Positions 1 to 11,134 of a stretch of DNA of 64,000 bases are shown here, piece by piece (the stretch's first letter is position 1; each line of letters starts with the position of its first letter). Source of the stretch: Planctomicrobium piriforme (GTDB lineage: Bacteria; Planctomycetota; Planctomycetia; Planctomycetales; Planctomycetaceae). A program made the position numbers and the translations under genes. The DNA is taken from assembly GCF_900113665.1 (NCBI RefSeq), contig NZ_FOQD01000008.1, forward strand, positions 186,001 through 250,000, read 5' to 3'. Under the pieces are notes generated by a model. It was not told where the DNA came from. It worked only from the letters and a program-made list of their open reading frames with translations, and made no database searches.

Positions 1-2
1 TG

Positions 3-182
3 ACGGTGAACTTCGACCAGACCCGAACGGAAGCGGCGGCCCGCACCTTGATGGAAGTCGCCGATCAGGGACAGCAGATCCTGCTGCTGACCTGTCATTT
101 GCACTTTGCCCAGATCTTCCAGCAGAGAGGGCACGAACCGATCTGGCTTCCCGCCCTCCGTGCGGAGGCAGCGGTCGGTTGA
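3..182 (+). CDS. C-terminal end of an AAA family (YhaN/SMC-like) ATPase, truncated by window edge
   Basis: An open frame enters from the left edge and ends with TGA at 180-182, giving the last 59 residues of a larger protein. It starts with V-N-F-D, followed by an Ala-rich helix and then I-L-L-L-T-C-H. This pattern is typical of the C-terminal Walker B/D-loop and H-loop end of YhaN-like and other SMC/Rad50-type DNA-associated ATPases, where a hydrophobic strand precedes a T-C-H. The upstream bulk of the gene is outside the window. Family assignment rests only on this tail, so a related ABC-type ATPase remains possible. Confidence 0.6.
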   Translation, partial: TVNFDQTRTEAAARTLMEVADQGQQILLLTCHLHFAQIFQQRGHEPIWLPALRAEAAVG

Positions 183-252
183 AGGAAATCCATCGAGAGC
201 GTCGCGGCTGAAGATCCTTCAGACAGAAACTTCTCGACGGTTGAAAGCGGTC

Positions 253-1161
253 ATGACCAGCGAGCAGCAGACCGACAGCGACAGACCACCGGCGAGACGC
301 TTGTCTCGCCGCCAGTGGCTGCTGGCGACCGTCTTGCTCCTCGCAGGCTCAAGCTGCGTCAGCACGCAGAATCAGGTGGCGCAGCTCCCGAGCCGCTACG
401 AGATCGAATCGGGCGATCTCATCATCCGTTCGGACCTGAAGATCAAATCCGACCACCCGCTGATTGAAGAACTGCGGACGATTCAGCGGGATGTGGTGCA
501 GACCTTGGCGCTGCCCAAGCCGCATCGCCCTGTCGTGATTCATCTCTTCAGCGACGAAGAACGTTACAGCCAGTACATGCAGGCCCGGCATCCGAATCTC
601 CCGCCGCGCCGTGCCTTCTTCATTGGCTCGCCAACGGAGCTGGGGGTGTATGCTCACTGGAGTCCGAACGTCAACGAGGACCTGCGCCACGAATATACGC
701 ACGGCGTGCTGCATGCCTCGCTGCGAACGGTGCCCCTCTGGCTGGACGAAGGGTTGGCCGAGTACTACGAGACCGCACCCGGCTCGCCTCAGAGGATGCA
801 CCGCGAGCATACCCAGCGACTGGCGGTCGCCCTGAAGAACGGCTGGCGGCCTGACCTGGCGCGACTCGAAAAGATCGAAGAGGTCGCGCAAATGGGCCGG
901 GCTGACTATCAGGAAGCCTGGGCCTGGGTGCATTACCTGCTCCACGATGCCCCCGGCGGGCAGGAATTGCTCGTCGAGTATTGCCGGGAACTCCGTAAGG
1001 CCGAGAAGCCGCCGCATTTCTACGATCAGGTTGCCAAGTCGTTTCCCGACGCCGATCTGCGACTGGCGTCGTACATCTCACTGTCGCTGACCGATCACGG
1101 CCGCGTCACCTGGGCATCGGGAGAAGCCCGTGTTGGCAAACCGGAAGTTCGACCAGAGTAG
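253..1161 (+). CDS. Lipoprotein-like HExxH metallopeptidase (gluzincin, peptidase MA/DUF1570-like)
   Basis: A 302-residue exported protein. The frame is open further upstream, but the ATG at 253 gives an N-terminus with Arg-rich n-region, a hydrophobic stretch and a Cys at about residue 35 after L-A-G-S-S, resembling a lipobox, so this start is preferred. The zinc-binding HEYTH motif lies at residues 146-150, and a glutamate in L-D-E-G-L-A-E about 16 residues later is the likely third ligand. This is the arrangement of gluzincin peptidases of the MA clan. The same architecture recurs at 48659-49789. The substrate is unknown. An extracytoplasmic protease or wall-modifying enzyme is an inference. 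Confidence 0.7.
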   Translation: MTSEQQTDSDRPPARRLSRRQWLLATVLLLAGSSCVSTQNQVAQLPSRYEIESGDLIIRSDLKIKSDHPLIEELRTIQRDVVQTLALPKPHRPVVIHLFSDEERYSQYMQARHPNLPPRRAFFIGSPTELGVYAHWSPNVNEDLRHEYTHGVLHASLRTVPLWLDEGLAEYYETAPGSPQRMHREHTQRLAVALKNGWRPDLARLEKIEEVAQMGRADYQEAWAWVHYLLHDAPGGQELLVEYCRELRKAEKPPHFYDQVAKSFPDADLRLASYISLSLTDHGRVTWASGEARVGKPEVRPE

Positions 1162-1364
1162 GGTCGCGGGGTCAGGAGCGGAGCGAATGGCCCCGACGAA
1201 CGTCAAAGCGGCGTTCCAAACTCTCAAAGCTTCGCGAGTGCATGCGTGCTGCTGAAGCCATTGAATTCTAAGAGCGAGATTCGACTGCCTCGCCGAATTT
1301 CCATGGAGCGCGGGCAGGGCCATGCGCTTCGCTTCTGACTCTGGCACCCACCGGGTTCAAGCTA

Positions 1365-2807
1365 TCATTCGATCTTCTTGAGCACCTTTTCAATCGACTG
1401 CCGCAGATCCCGCAGGCTCGTCGGTTGTTGCAGGACCACTCCCCGGGCGTGTGACGGCAACTTTTTTGCGAGCGACCGCTGTGCATCCGACAACACCGCC
1501 AGCACGGCGACCGGCTGGCCTTCTGTCAGCGACAGGGCTTGTGGGTAATCCTGCGCGATCCGCTCTCCCATCGCGTCGCCAAACAGCACGATTCCTCGGG
1601 GAGTCATTGTCTTGAGTCGTGCGAGTGCCCGATCGGCATCGGCGAGCAGCACGAGGCGATAACCCCGCTTGGAGAAATAGTCGCGGAGCACGTCCTGGCG
1701 GTTTGCCCGATGCTCGACGCACAAAATCACCTTGGCGTCAGCAGCCAGGGCCGTCGGCTCAGGTTTGGAAGTGGAGGGCTGGCCCAGTTCCTTTAAGGCC
1801 GCTTCGACATCCTGAATGACTTCAGTCGGCGTCTGATAACGTGCAGCAGGACTGGTCAGCAACAATCTGTCGACAATCCCTGCAGCACTTCTGGGCAGCG
1901 CGGCATCGATCGAAGTAACCGGCCGGATGTCGCGATAACGACTGAACTTTCTGCGTTCTTCCCGGTCTTTGGTGCGTGGATAGGGGGGCTCGCCGGTCAG
2001 TAGTTCGTAGAGAATCGTCCCCAGGAAAAACAGGTCGCTGCGGGGATCGTTTTTCGGTGCGCCAGTGTTCTTTTCGAGCGTTGAGTATTCGATCGCCTGA
2101 GCGAGTTCGGCGTTACTCCCCCGGCCTGCCGGAGCATCATCGGCAGCGAGTCCGAAATCGATCAGCTTTGCCACCCCCTGGCTGCTCATCAGCACGTTGG
2201 TGGCTTTCATGTCGCGGTGCGTCAGTCCCATCGCGAGGGCCGCTTCCAGGGCGCGGCAGATGTGCAGCGTGTATTGCAGTGCTTCGAGCGGTGCGAGCTT
2301 GCCGCGGATCTTCAGGAAGTCCTTGAGATTCCCCCCCTCCACAAACTCCATCGTGATGTAGTGGAATTTCCCGGACGAACCGACGTCGAAAATCGGCACG
2401 ATGTTCGGGTGCTTCAGGCGTTTGCCGAGCTCCCCTTCGCGTCGGAACATCAGCACGGCGTCTGGATCTTTTGCCCAGCGGTCCCGCAGTACCTTGATGC
2501 CGATCATCTGGCCGTTGTCGAGCCGGGCGGCACGATACAGTCGGGCGAAACTGCCAGAGGCGTTTTGATACATCAGCTTGCAGCCGCCAATGACCAACTG
2601 CTCGGCTTCCCCCTTTTCGATCTTCCGCGCCTGGTACGAGGTGACCAGCTCGCGGCCTTCGAGCATCTGCAGAAGTTCAGCGCCGCTCGCAGAGCGGGGC
2701 AAAGCACTCCGGCAGCGACGCATTTCGGTCGGAGAGACCAGTTGCAGATCCAGCAGGCGGCCTGCCAGTTCTTCAACGGATCCCAGGACTGACAATTCGC
2801 TGGACAT
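1365..2807 (-). CDS. Ser/Thr protein kinase fused to a degenerate receiver-like domain
   Basis: A 480-residue cytoplasmic protein with no membrane segment. Residues about 75-345 are a Hanks-type kinase with all key elements: the G-I-K lysine (K105), an alpha-C glutamate (about E124), the HRDMKATN catalytic loop (H197-N204) and DFG (D217). The N-terminal 70 residues contain the A-E-L-L/V-T-S-Y-Q-A pattern often found before planctomycete kinases. Residues about 360-480 look like a response-regulator fold (hydrophobic beta strands, G-Y-R-L...A-L-A-R-L), but the acidic pair is missing and the aspartate falls one position off. It is therefore probably a non-phosphorylatable docking module. The start at 2807 is chosen because the N-terminus beyond it is poor. 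An ATG 66 nt upstream, at 2873, is the alternative. Confidence 0.85.
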   Translation of the reverse strand: MSSELSVLGSVEELAGRLLDLQLVSPTEMRRCRSALPRSASGAELLQMLEGRELVTSYQARKIEKGEAEQLVIGGCKLMYQNASGSFARLYRAARLDNGQMIGIKVLRDRWAKDPDAVLMFRREGELGKRLKHPNIVPIFDVGSSGKFHYITMEFVEGGNLKDFLKIRGKLAPLEALQYTLHICRALEAALAMGLTHRDMKATNVLMSSQGVAKLIDFGLAADDAPAGRGSNAELAQAIEYSTLEKNTGAPKNDPRSDLFFLGTILYELLTGEPPYPRTKDREERRKFSRYRDIRPVTSIDAALPRSAAGIVDRLLLTSPAARYQTPTEVIQDVEAALKELGQPSTSKPEPTALAADAKVILCVEHRANRQDVLRDYFSKRGYRLVLLADADRALARLKTMTPRGIVLFGDAMGERIAQDYPQALSLTEGQPVAVLAVLSDAQRSLAKKLPSHARGVVLQQPTSLRDLRQSIEKVLKKIE

Positions 2808-3156
2808 GGACTCGAGGCTGCTTCCGGCGGATCTGACGAAAATGTGAGAAGTCATTCTCAAAATTCGCTGCATTCAACGTGCCGAAATTGAATTTCGGCT
2901 CCGCGATGCTGCGATTTGAGTCTCCCGCACAACAAACCTGGGTCCGGTCATCCCTGGGCGGACTCGACGCCCTGTCCCTCGCCGCGAACGGCAAGCCCTG
3001 CAAGTTCAACTGGCCCACTTCAACTCTATCGTAAATTCGCAGAGCGAACGCCGCCAAATCTCGAAAATTGCCGATCGCAATCGCACACTTGCGAAATCGT
3101 TATTTTCGATGCTGCCGTCAGGCCAAAGGCAAAGCGTTTGACAACCAATCGGCAGG

Positions 3157-6444
<3,288 letters not shown>

Positions 6445-6801
6445 TGTCGCGCAAGTCCTTCCTGAGACTCGTCATCAATCGCCGCCACTGGACAGACCCC
6501 TCCCTGGGAACGGGTCTTGCCTTGTGGACCAGGGGCGCGATTGATCCCCCTCACCAAGTGCACCGGCACGGCGCAAAATTTCTCCAAAGCTATCAATCTG
6601 AGCGGTCGATTCAAGCGAGTGCCGCCTGAATTGCCCTGCGGAACATCTCGGTCGGCGTAATCTTCAGGGAATTCGACCGTTGCCCAGATCACATCCACGC
6701 CAGCCCATGTGGGACGCTACCTCCTCACCCCATTTGCCCGGCTCGTTTTTACCTGTTCTACTACAGCACACAGGTTTCGGTTCGAACAGGAGAATGGTGA
6801 T
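6445..6801. other. Intergenic region between divergent carB and thioredoxin-fold gene
   Basis: This 357-bp stretch must contain the promoters of both divergent genes. I found no convincing coding frame, repeat or strong promoter hexamer pair in it. Confidence 0.5.
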
Positions 6802-7395
6802 ATGGTTCGCACGGCGTCCACAATGCTGCCGCTGGGAAGTACGGCTCCCGATTTTTCGCTTCCCAACGTCGACGGCAAAACCGTCTCGCTCGCTGATTTT
6901 CACGGTCGCCCGCTGCTCGTCATTTTCATGTGCAACCATTGTCCGTACGTCAAACACCTGCGTTCGGCCCTCGCCGCGTTCGGGAAAGAGTATCTGCCTA
7001 AAGGTTTGGCCGTCGTCGGGATCAGTTCCAACGACGCCGATGCCTACCCGCAAGACGGTCCTGACCTGATGAAAGCCGAAGCGAAAGAGGCCGGTTACAC
7101 GTTCCCGTACCTGTTCGACGCCACGCAATCGGTCGCCCAGGCGTACCGCGCCGCCTGCACGCCGGACTTTTTCCTGTTCGATAAGAACAACAAGCTGGTC
7201 TATCGCGGCCAGTTCGACGACAGCCGCCCCAAGACCGAAATTCCCATCACTGGCGCGGACCTGCGGGCAGCGGCCGACGCCGTCCTCGCCGGTGCTCCGG
7301 TCACTGAACGCCAACTCCCGAGCATCGGCTGCAACATCAAATGGAAGCCGGCCAACGAGCCGGACTACTTCACCGGCTTGGCGGCAGGGAGTTGA
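6802..7395 (+). CDS. Thioredoxin-family peroxiredoxin-like protein (AhpC/TSA fold)
   Basis: A 197-residue cytoplasmic protein. It opens with A-P-D-F-S-L-P-N-V-D-G-K, the typical start of the AhpC/TSA fold, and carries a C-N-H-C-P-Y-V active site (C44, C47). That motif marks a distinct thioredoxin-like subfamily often annotated as thiol-disulfide isomerase or redoxin. A cis-Pro segment (A-C-T-P-D-F-F-L-F) follows, as in thioredoxin folds. The ATG at 6802 is preferred because AGGAG lies at 6788-6792. A longer frame upstream lacks any such signal. The TGA stop (7393-7395) sits inside the first unit of a period-7 repeat. It probably reduces disulfides or peroxides. The partner is unknown. Confidence 0.88.
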   Translation: MVRTASTMLPLGSTAPDFSLPNVDGKTVSLADFHGRPLLVIFMCNHCPYVKHLRSALAAFGKEYLPKGLAVVGISSNDADAYPQDGPDLMKAEAKEAGYTFPYLFDATQSVAQAYRAACTPDFFLFDKNNKLVYRGQFDDSRPKTEIPITGADLRAAADAVLAGAPVTERQLPSIGCNIKWKPANEPDYFTGLAAGS

Positions 7396-7425
7396 GCGTT
7401 GAGGGCTGAGTGTTGAGTGTGAAGA
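7391..7425. repeat. Heptamer array, unit GTTGAGN, containing the upstream stop codon
   Basis: Five consecutive period-7 units (GTTGAGC, GTTGAGG, GCTGAGT, GTTGAGT, GTGAAGA). The TGA of the thioredoxin-fold gene is inside unit one. Confidence 0.85.
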
Positions 7426-7493
7426 GGCACGGATGATTGGCTTTGATTCGCGTTGCTTGCGATTCGAAGTTTTGTTTCTGCGCAATTTTCACC

Positions 7494-7535
7494 CTCATCC
7501 CTGTCCCCTGTCCCCTGTCCCCTGTCCCCTTCTCG
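7494..7535. repeat. Heptamer array, unit CTGTCCC
   Basis: Four perfect CTGTCCC units at 7501-7528, with one degenerate unit on each side. The array lies 17 nt before the GTG start of the next gene. Confidence 0.9.
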
Positions 7536-7551
7536 CTGCTAGAATGCAGGC

Positions 7552-8262
7552 GTGAATTACTTTGCCCATGCGATTCGTTTTCTTGACCGACCCTGGTTCG
7601 TGGCAGGTCTGGCGGTGCCGGACTGGCTGAATGTGGTCGATCGTCGCTGTCGTGTTCGCCGCCGTACGGTGATTGCGGCGCTTCCGGAACTGACCGGAGA
7701 AGATCTGGATGTGGCCTATGGCATCCTCCAGCATCTGGATGACGACCAGTGGTTTCACAGCACGCCCGGCTTTTTCGAAGTCAGCAACCAACTTTCTCGT
7801 GCGTTTCGCGCCAATCTTGGGCCTGATGAAGCCTGGCATTGCGGGTTTTTGGGGCACATTGTGCTCGAGTTGCTGATCGACGCCACGCTGATTGCCGACG
7901 ATGCCGACCTATTACAGCGGTACTATGAGGGGTTTGGCGAAGTCGACGCGGATCGAGTCGGCAGAGTCGTCACTGCCTTGGCGACACAACCGCCGGTCAC
8001 GCTGCCCTTGCTGATTCCCCGTTTTGTCGACGAACGGTTTCTGGCTGACTATGTCGACAATGATTTGCTGCTGAAACGCCTGAATCAGGTGATGCGCCGG
8101 GTCAATCTCGCTCCGCTGCCGCCCTCGTTCAAAGAGGCTCTGGAACAGGCCAGGGGAGTGGTCCGGCAACGCATGCCCGATTTGCTTCCGGCCGAGCGGT
8201 TTGTCTTGAACTCGGCCGTCTCGGTCGAGAATCTGCCGGACGCCGGCAGTCAGAACCCTTAG
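7552..8262 (+). CDS. Conserved protein resembling ACP phosphodiesterase-type (DUF479-like) helical hydrolases
   Basis: A 236-residue, mostly helical protein. The N-terminus (M-N-Y-F-A-H-A from a GTG start at 7552) resembles the M-N-Y/F-L-A-H opening of AcpH-like proteins. It is followed by further conserved-looking metal-ligand candidates: H-L-D-D-D-Q-W-F-H, then H-C-G-F-L-G-H, then L-L-I-D. This spread of His and Asp pairs suggests a metal-dependent phosphoesterase, but overall similarity to AcpH is only suggestive. The start is fixed by the N-terminal match. A weak GCAGG lies just upstream. Treat it as a hypothetical metal-binding protein with a possible phosphodiesterase role. Confidence 0.7.
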   Translation: MNYFAHAIRFLDRPWFVAGLAVPDWLNVVDRRCRVRRRTVIAALPELTGEDLDVAYGILQHLDDDQWFHSTPGFFEVSNQLSRAFRANLGPDEAWHCGFLGHIVLELLIDATLIADDADLLQRYYEGFGEVDADRVGRVVTALATQPPVTLPLLIPRFVDERFLADYVDNDLLLKRLNQVMRRVNLAPLPPSFKEALEQARGVVRQRMPDLLPAERFVLNSAVSVENLPDAGSQNP

Positions 8263-8313
8263 ATTGCATCAATATCCGCATGGAACGCAGGATTGCAGGT
8301 TGTGTTGAGATTG

Positions 8314-8504
8314 GCCCCAACGGGGCTGGACTCGACAGCCCAGGCCGATCAAGGCCTGGGGCGACAAGTCGGGCGAAAACGCACAGGCCTGAAAGGCCGG
8401 GACTCTTCTTTGGTCATGGAAATCACTGCCTGGGAAGACGCGGGTGACGGCCCGTTGGTCCTTGGATTGACTTCCTCAGTCCGTTTCCCAGGCCTTCAGC
8501 CTGG
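8314..8504. repeat. Cluster of four short GC-rich palindromes (REP-like)
   Basis: Four hairpins occur in under 200 bp: GCCCCAACGGGGC (8314-8326), CCCAGGCC-gatcaa-GGCCTGGG (8339-8360), GGCCTGAAAGGCC (8386-8398) and CCAGGC-cttca-GCCTGG (8488-8504). They share the GGCCT/CAGGC theme and look like decayed copies of an intergenic REP-type element. The block sits between the upstream gene and the promoter at 8655. Confidence 0.7.
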
Positions 8505-8654
8505 TCTTTCGAGTCGCGTGCCGTTGGCCCAGAGCCTTTCCCGCCAGTCCCTCCGGACAATGCGGAGTGCATGCGCTCTCATGTCGGGGAAAAAACGGCG
8601 ACTTTTCTGGCGAAAGTTCTTTTGGGCACTCTGGTTGTCGGCTCGTCCCGAAAC

Positions 8655-8684
8655 TTGACCAGTTTTCGGCATCGCCTTTATACT
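8655..8684 (+). promoter_or_regulatory. Sigma-70-type promoter for the TPR membrane protein
   Basis: TTGACC at 8655-8660 and TATACT at 8679-8684 are separated by 18 bp. This predicts a transcript start near 8691 and a leader of about 270 nt before the ATG at 8959. The leader has a GGCCTG-cga-CAGGCC hairpin shortly after the start. No other gene lies between 8263 and 8958. Confidence 0.6.
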
Positions 8685-8958
8685 CCCCGGTTGATGCCGA
8701 CGGCGGCGGCCTGCGACAGGCCGGTGCTTTTGGCAGCGACAACGCATCGGGCTTGTCGGCGAAATCCGTAAGGATCGTCGGCAGGATTTCGAAAGGGCGC
8801 CGCAGGCGTCGGCCTGGCTGGCTTCACTCACGGATGTCGTGAACCGCATATTTACTATGTTCGCTTTCTGACTGGATTTCGCGGGCGCTCCGTGGCGCTC
8901 CCGTCCCCGACAGGCAGCGTTCACAAATGGCCGGAACAGGCCGCAGGCAGTCCCCGCG

Positions 8959-9903
8959 ATGACAGGTACCCCCCCCTCGACCAGTTCCAACGACCACTAT
9001 CACCATGCTCCGGAACAGACGGAGCTGGAGAAGGCGCTCAATAAAGGGCTGACGAAAGCTGAGCCCTATTCCAACCAGCTGCTGATGGCCTTCATTGCCG
9101 TCGCCGTGATTCTGGTCGGAGGGATCTTCTGGTATCGCAGCACCGGCGCTCGCCAGACTGCTGGTTGGGACGAATTCGCCGTTTGTCGCGCTCCTGACGA
9201 TTACCTGGCACTGGCCGACAAGTATCCCAACCTCCCGGTCGGAGAATGGTCGCGTCTGCAGGCAGGTCGTCAGTTCCTCGCGGAAGGACTGGGACAGGCC
9301 CTGACGAACCGCGCTTCTAGCGATGAACGACTCAACAAGGCCCTCGGCTGCTATGAGCAGTTGGTCAAGTTGAACGGCCAGCCGAACCTGCGGGAAGAAG
9401 CCCTTTACGGACTCGCCACTTGCCGCGAGGCATTGTCCGACGGCGACGACAAGCCTGCCATCGAAGCCTACGAACAGCTGCTGAATGAATTCCCCGATTC
9501 CCAGCATCGCCTGTGGGCACAGGAACGGGTCAACGCCTTGAAGACCAAAACCGCCGAAGGCTTCTACGCCTGGTTCCGCAAACAGAACCCGAAACCGGCC
9601 GACCGTCCCAAGCCCCAGGACATCCCGTCGACCCCGCCGGAAGACGGCTTCTCTGATCTCAAGCTGCCGACCGGCACGCCTGAAAAGATCGAAGCGCCTG
9701 CGAAACCGCCGACGGATATGAGCATCGAAATACCGAAGCCGATGGGCGATGCACCGAAGGACTTCCCGCCCGGCACCACGGCTCCGCCAGCGGCCCCCGC
9801 GACTCCGGCACTGCCAGTTCCGGATGCTGCTCCAGCACCGAAGTCGGAAGCTCCAGCCACACCTGCCACGGAATCCAAACCGGCCGAGCAGCCCGCAAAG
9901 TGA
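8959..9903 (+). CDS. Membrane-anchored tetratricopeptide protein with Pro/Ala-rich tail
   Basis: A 314-residue protein. Residues about 42-60 are a single hydrophobic segment (L-M-A-F-I-A-V-A-V-I-L-V-G-G-I-F). Residues about 70-200 are helical repeats with TPR features (A-L-Y-G-L-A-T-C-R-E-A-L; A-I-E-A-Y-E-Q-L-L-N-E-F-P-D-S). The last 110 residues are a low-complexity Pro/Ala/Lys tail. The layout resembles YfgM-like periplasmic TPR proteins and planctomycete membrane TPR proteins, with the TPR part probably outside the cytoplasm. It is followed by a conserved 3' hairpin element and then an RluD-like gene. A scaffold role in envelope protein handling is an inference. Confidence 0.75.
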   Translation: MTGTPPSTSSNDHYHHAPEQTELEKALNKGLTKAEPYSNQLLMAFIAVAVILVGGIFWYRSTGARQTAGWDEFAVCRAPDDYLALADKYPNLPVGEWSRLQAGRQFLAEGLGQALTNRASSDERLNKALGCYEQLVKLNGQPNLREEALYGLATCREALSDGDDKPAIEAYEQLLNEFPDSQHRLWAQERVNALKTKTAEGFYAWFRKQNPKPADRPKPQDIPSTPPEDGFSDLKLPTGTPEKIEAPAKPPTDMSIEIPKPMGDAPKDFPPGTTAPPAAPATPALPVPDAAPAPKSEAPATPATESKPAEQPAK

Positions 9904-9930
9904 CGCGACCACGCGAAAGCGGTCATTCAG

Positions 9931-9977
9931 CTCCCCTCGCCCCTGTACTCAGGGGAGAGGGGCCGGGGGGTGAGGGG
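9931..9977 (+). repeat. 3' hairpin element, copy A
   Basis: It begins 27 nt after the TPR gene stop. The core hairpin is CCCCTG-TACT-CAGGGG (9940-9955), extended by CCCCTC/GAGGGG outside a G/A mismatch and followed by a GGTGAGGGG tail. Related copies lie at 31882, 39849, 58426 and 60490. Confidence 0.9.
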
Positions 9978-10072
9978 CGAACGGTCATTCAATGTGCCAT
10001 TGTCATGGGACATTTCTTGAATACAGGTCGATTTCAAAGACCGCTCCTCAAATGATGATAGCTGGCTCATCC

Positions 10073-11068
10073 ATGAGCGAAGAACTCTCACCTGAGTCGC
10101 AGTCGCTCACGGTCGAAGCCCGCGGGCATGGCTGGCGGGTGGATCATTATCTCACTCGCATTTTTCCCAACCACAGCCGCGGCTTGTTTCAAAGGGCGAT
10201 CGAACAGCAGGGCGTCCTGGTGAACGGCTTGCCTGTGAAAGCCTCGCGGCGATTACGGGTGAACGACCGGATTTCGGTCTCGCTTCCCAAAGAGGCCGAC
10301 AGCAGCATCGCGGCCGAAGACCTGTCGATCGAGGTCTTGTTCGAAGACGACCATCTCGCCGTCATCAACAAGCCGGCCAACATGGTGACGCACCCCGGCA
10401 AGGCGAACTACACCGGCACGCTGGCCGCGGCGGTGCAGTTTCATTTTGACCGGTTGAGCGACATGGCGGGTCAACTGCGGCCTGGGATTGTGCATCGTCT
10501 CGACCGCGATACCACCGGCGTGATTATCATTGCCAAAGACAATCAGGTGCATCATCGCCTGACCAAGCAGTTCGAACTGCGGGAGGTCGAAAAAGAATAT
10601 CGCGCCATCGTCCGGGGCGTTCTCGACCGCGAGTCGGACTACATTCGCACGCATGTGAAAGTGCATCCCAAAGCTCACGAGAAGATGATTGTCTGCGCTC
10701 CCGAAGAGAAGTCGCGCGAAGCGGTGACGATGTATCACGTCCTCACCCGCTTTCGCGGTTTTACTGAAGTGCAATTGCTGCCAGAGACGGGCCGCACACA
10801 CCAGTTACGCGTGCATATGCAGCATCTGAAACACCCGATCATTGCCGACCGTTTGTATGCCGGTCACGATCGGGTGCTGGAGTCAGACCTGTCCGGCCAG
10901 CCTGGCCCGCCGGATGAAGTGCCGCTCATCGCACGGCAGGCGCTCCATGCGTACCGCATCAAGCTGCGACATCCCGTCAGCGATGCCGTCATGGAATTTA
11001 AGGCCCCGTTTCCGGAAGATTTTCAGCGCACACTCCAGGCGCTGCACACTTATCGCAGTCTCGGTTGA
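10073..11068 (+). CDS. RluA/RluD-family pseudouridine synthase
   Basis: A 331-residue enzyme that isomerises specific uridines in RNA (probably 23S rRNA) to pseudouridine. An N-terminal S4 RNA-binding domain (residues about 15-75: R-V-D-H-Y-L, G-V-L-V-N-G, R-V-N-D-R-I) precedes the catalytic domain with G-I-V-H-R-L-D-R-D-T-T-G, in which D144 is the catalytic aspartate. The late G-R-T-H-Q-L-R-V-H motif is also present. These three features define the RluA/C/D group, and the S4 domain points to RluC or RluD rather than RluA. The ATG at 10073 gives a normal N-terminus. In-frame ATGs at 10052 and 10055 are alternatives, and no start has a strong ribosome binding site. Confidence 0.92.
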   Translation: MSEELSPESQSLTVEARGHGWRVDHYLTRIFPNHSRGLFQRAIEQQGVLVNGLPVKASRRLRVNDRISVSLPKEADSSIAAEDLSIEVLFEDDHLAVINKPANMVTHPGKANYTGTLAAAVQFHFDRLSDMAGQLRPGIVHRLDRDTTGVIIIAKDNQVHHRLTKQFELREVEKEYRAIVRGVLDRESDYIRTHVKVHPKAHEKMIVCAPEEKSREAVTMYHVLTRFRGFTEVQLLPETGRTHQLRVHMQHLKHPIIADRLYAGHDRVLESDLSGQPGPPDEVPLIARQALHAYRIKLRHPVSDAVMEFKAPFPEDFQRTLQALHTYRSLG

Positions 11069-11076
11069 GGCTGATG

Positions 11077-11108
11077 AAATTCGAAGCACGAAATTCGAAA
11101 TCCGAAAC
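11077..11108. repeat. Degenerate heptamer array, unit AAAYTCG
   Basis: Units AAATTCG, AAGCACG, AAATTCG and AAATCCG are followed by AAAC. The array begins 8 nt after the pseudouridine synthase stop codon. A closely related array is at 53432-53508. Confidence 0.75.
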
Positions 11109-11134
11109 CACTTGAGAGATGAGGCTCGAAGAAC

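Noticed and set aside
7495..7857. A minus-strand frame through the CTGTCCC repeat
   Set aside because: Shadow of the 236-residue gene plus repeat. It has no domain.
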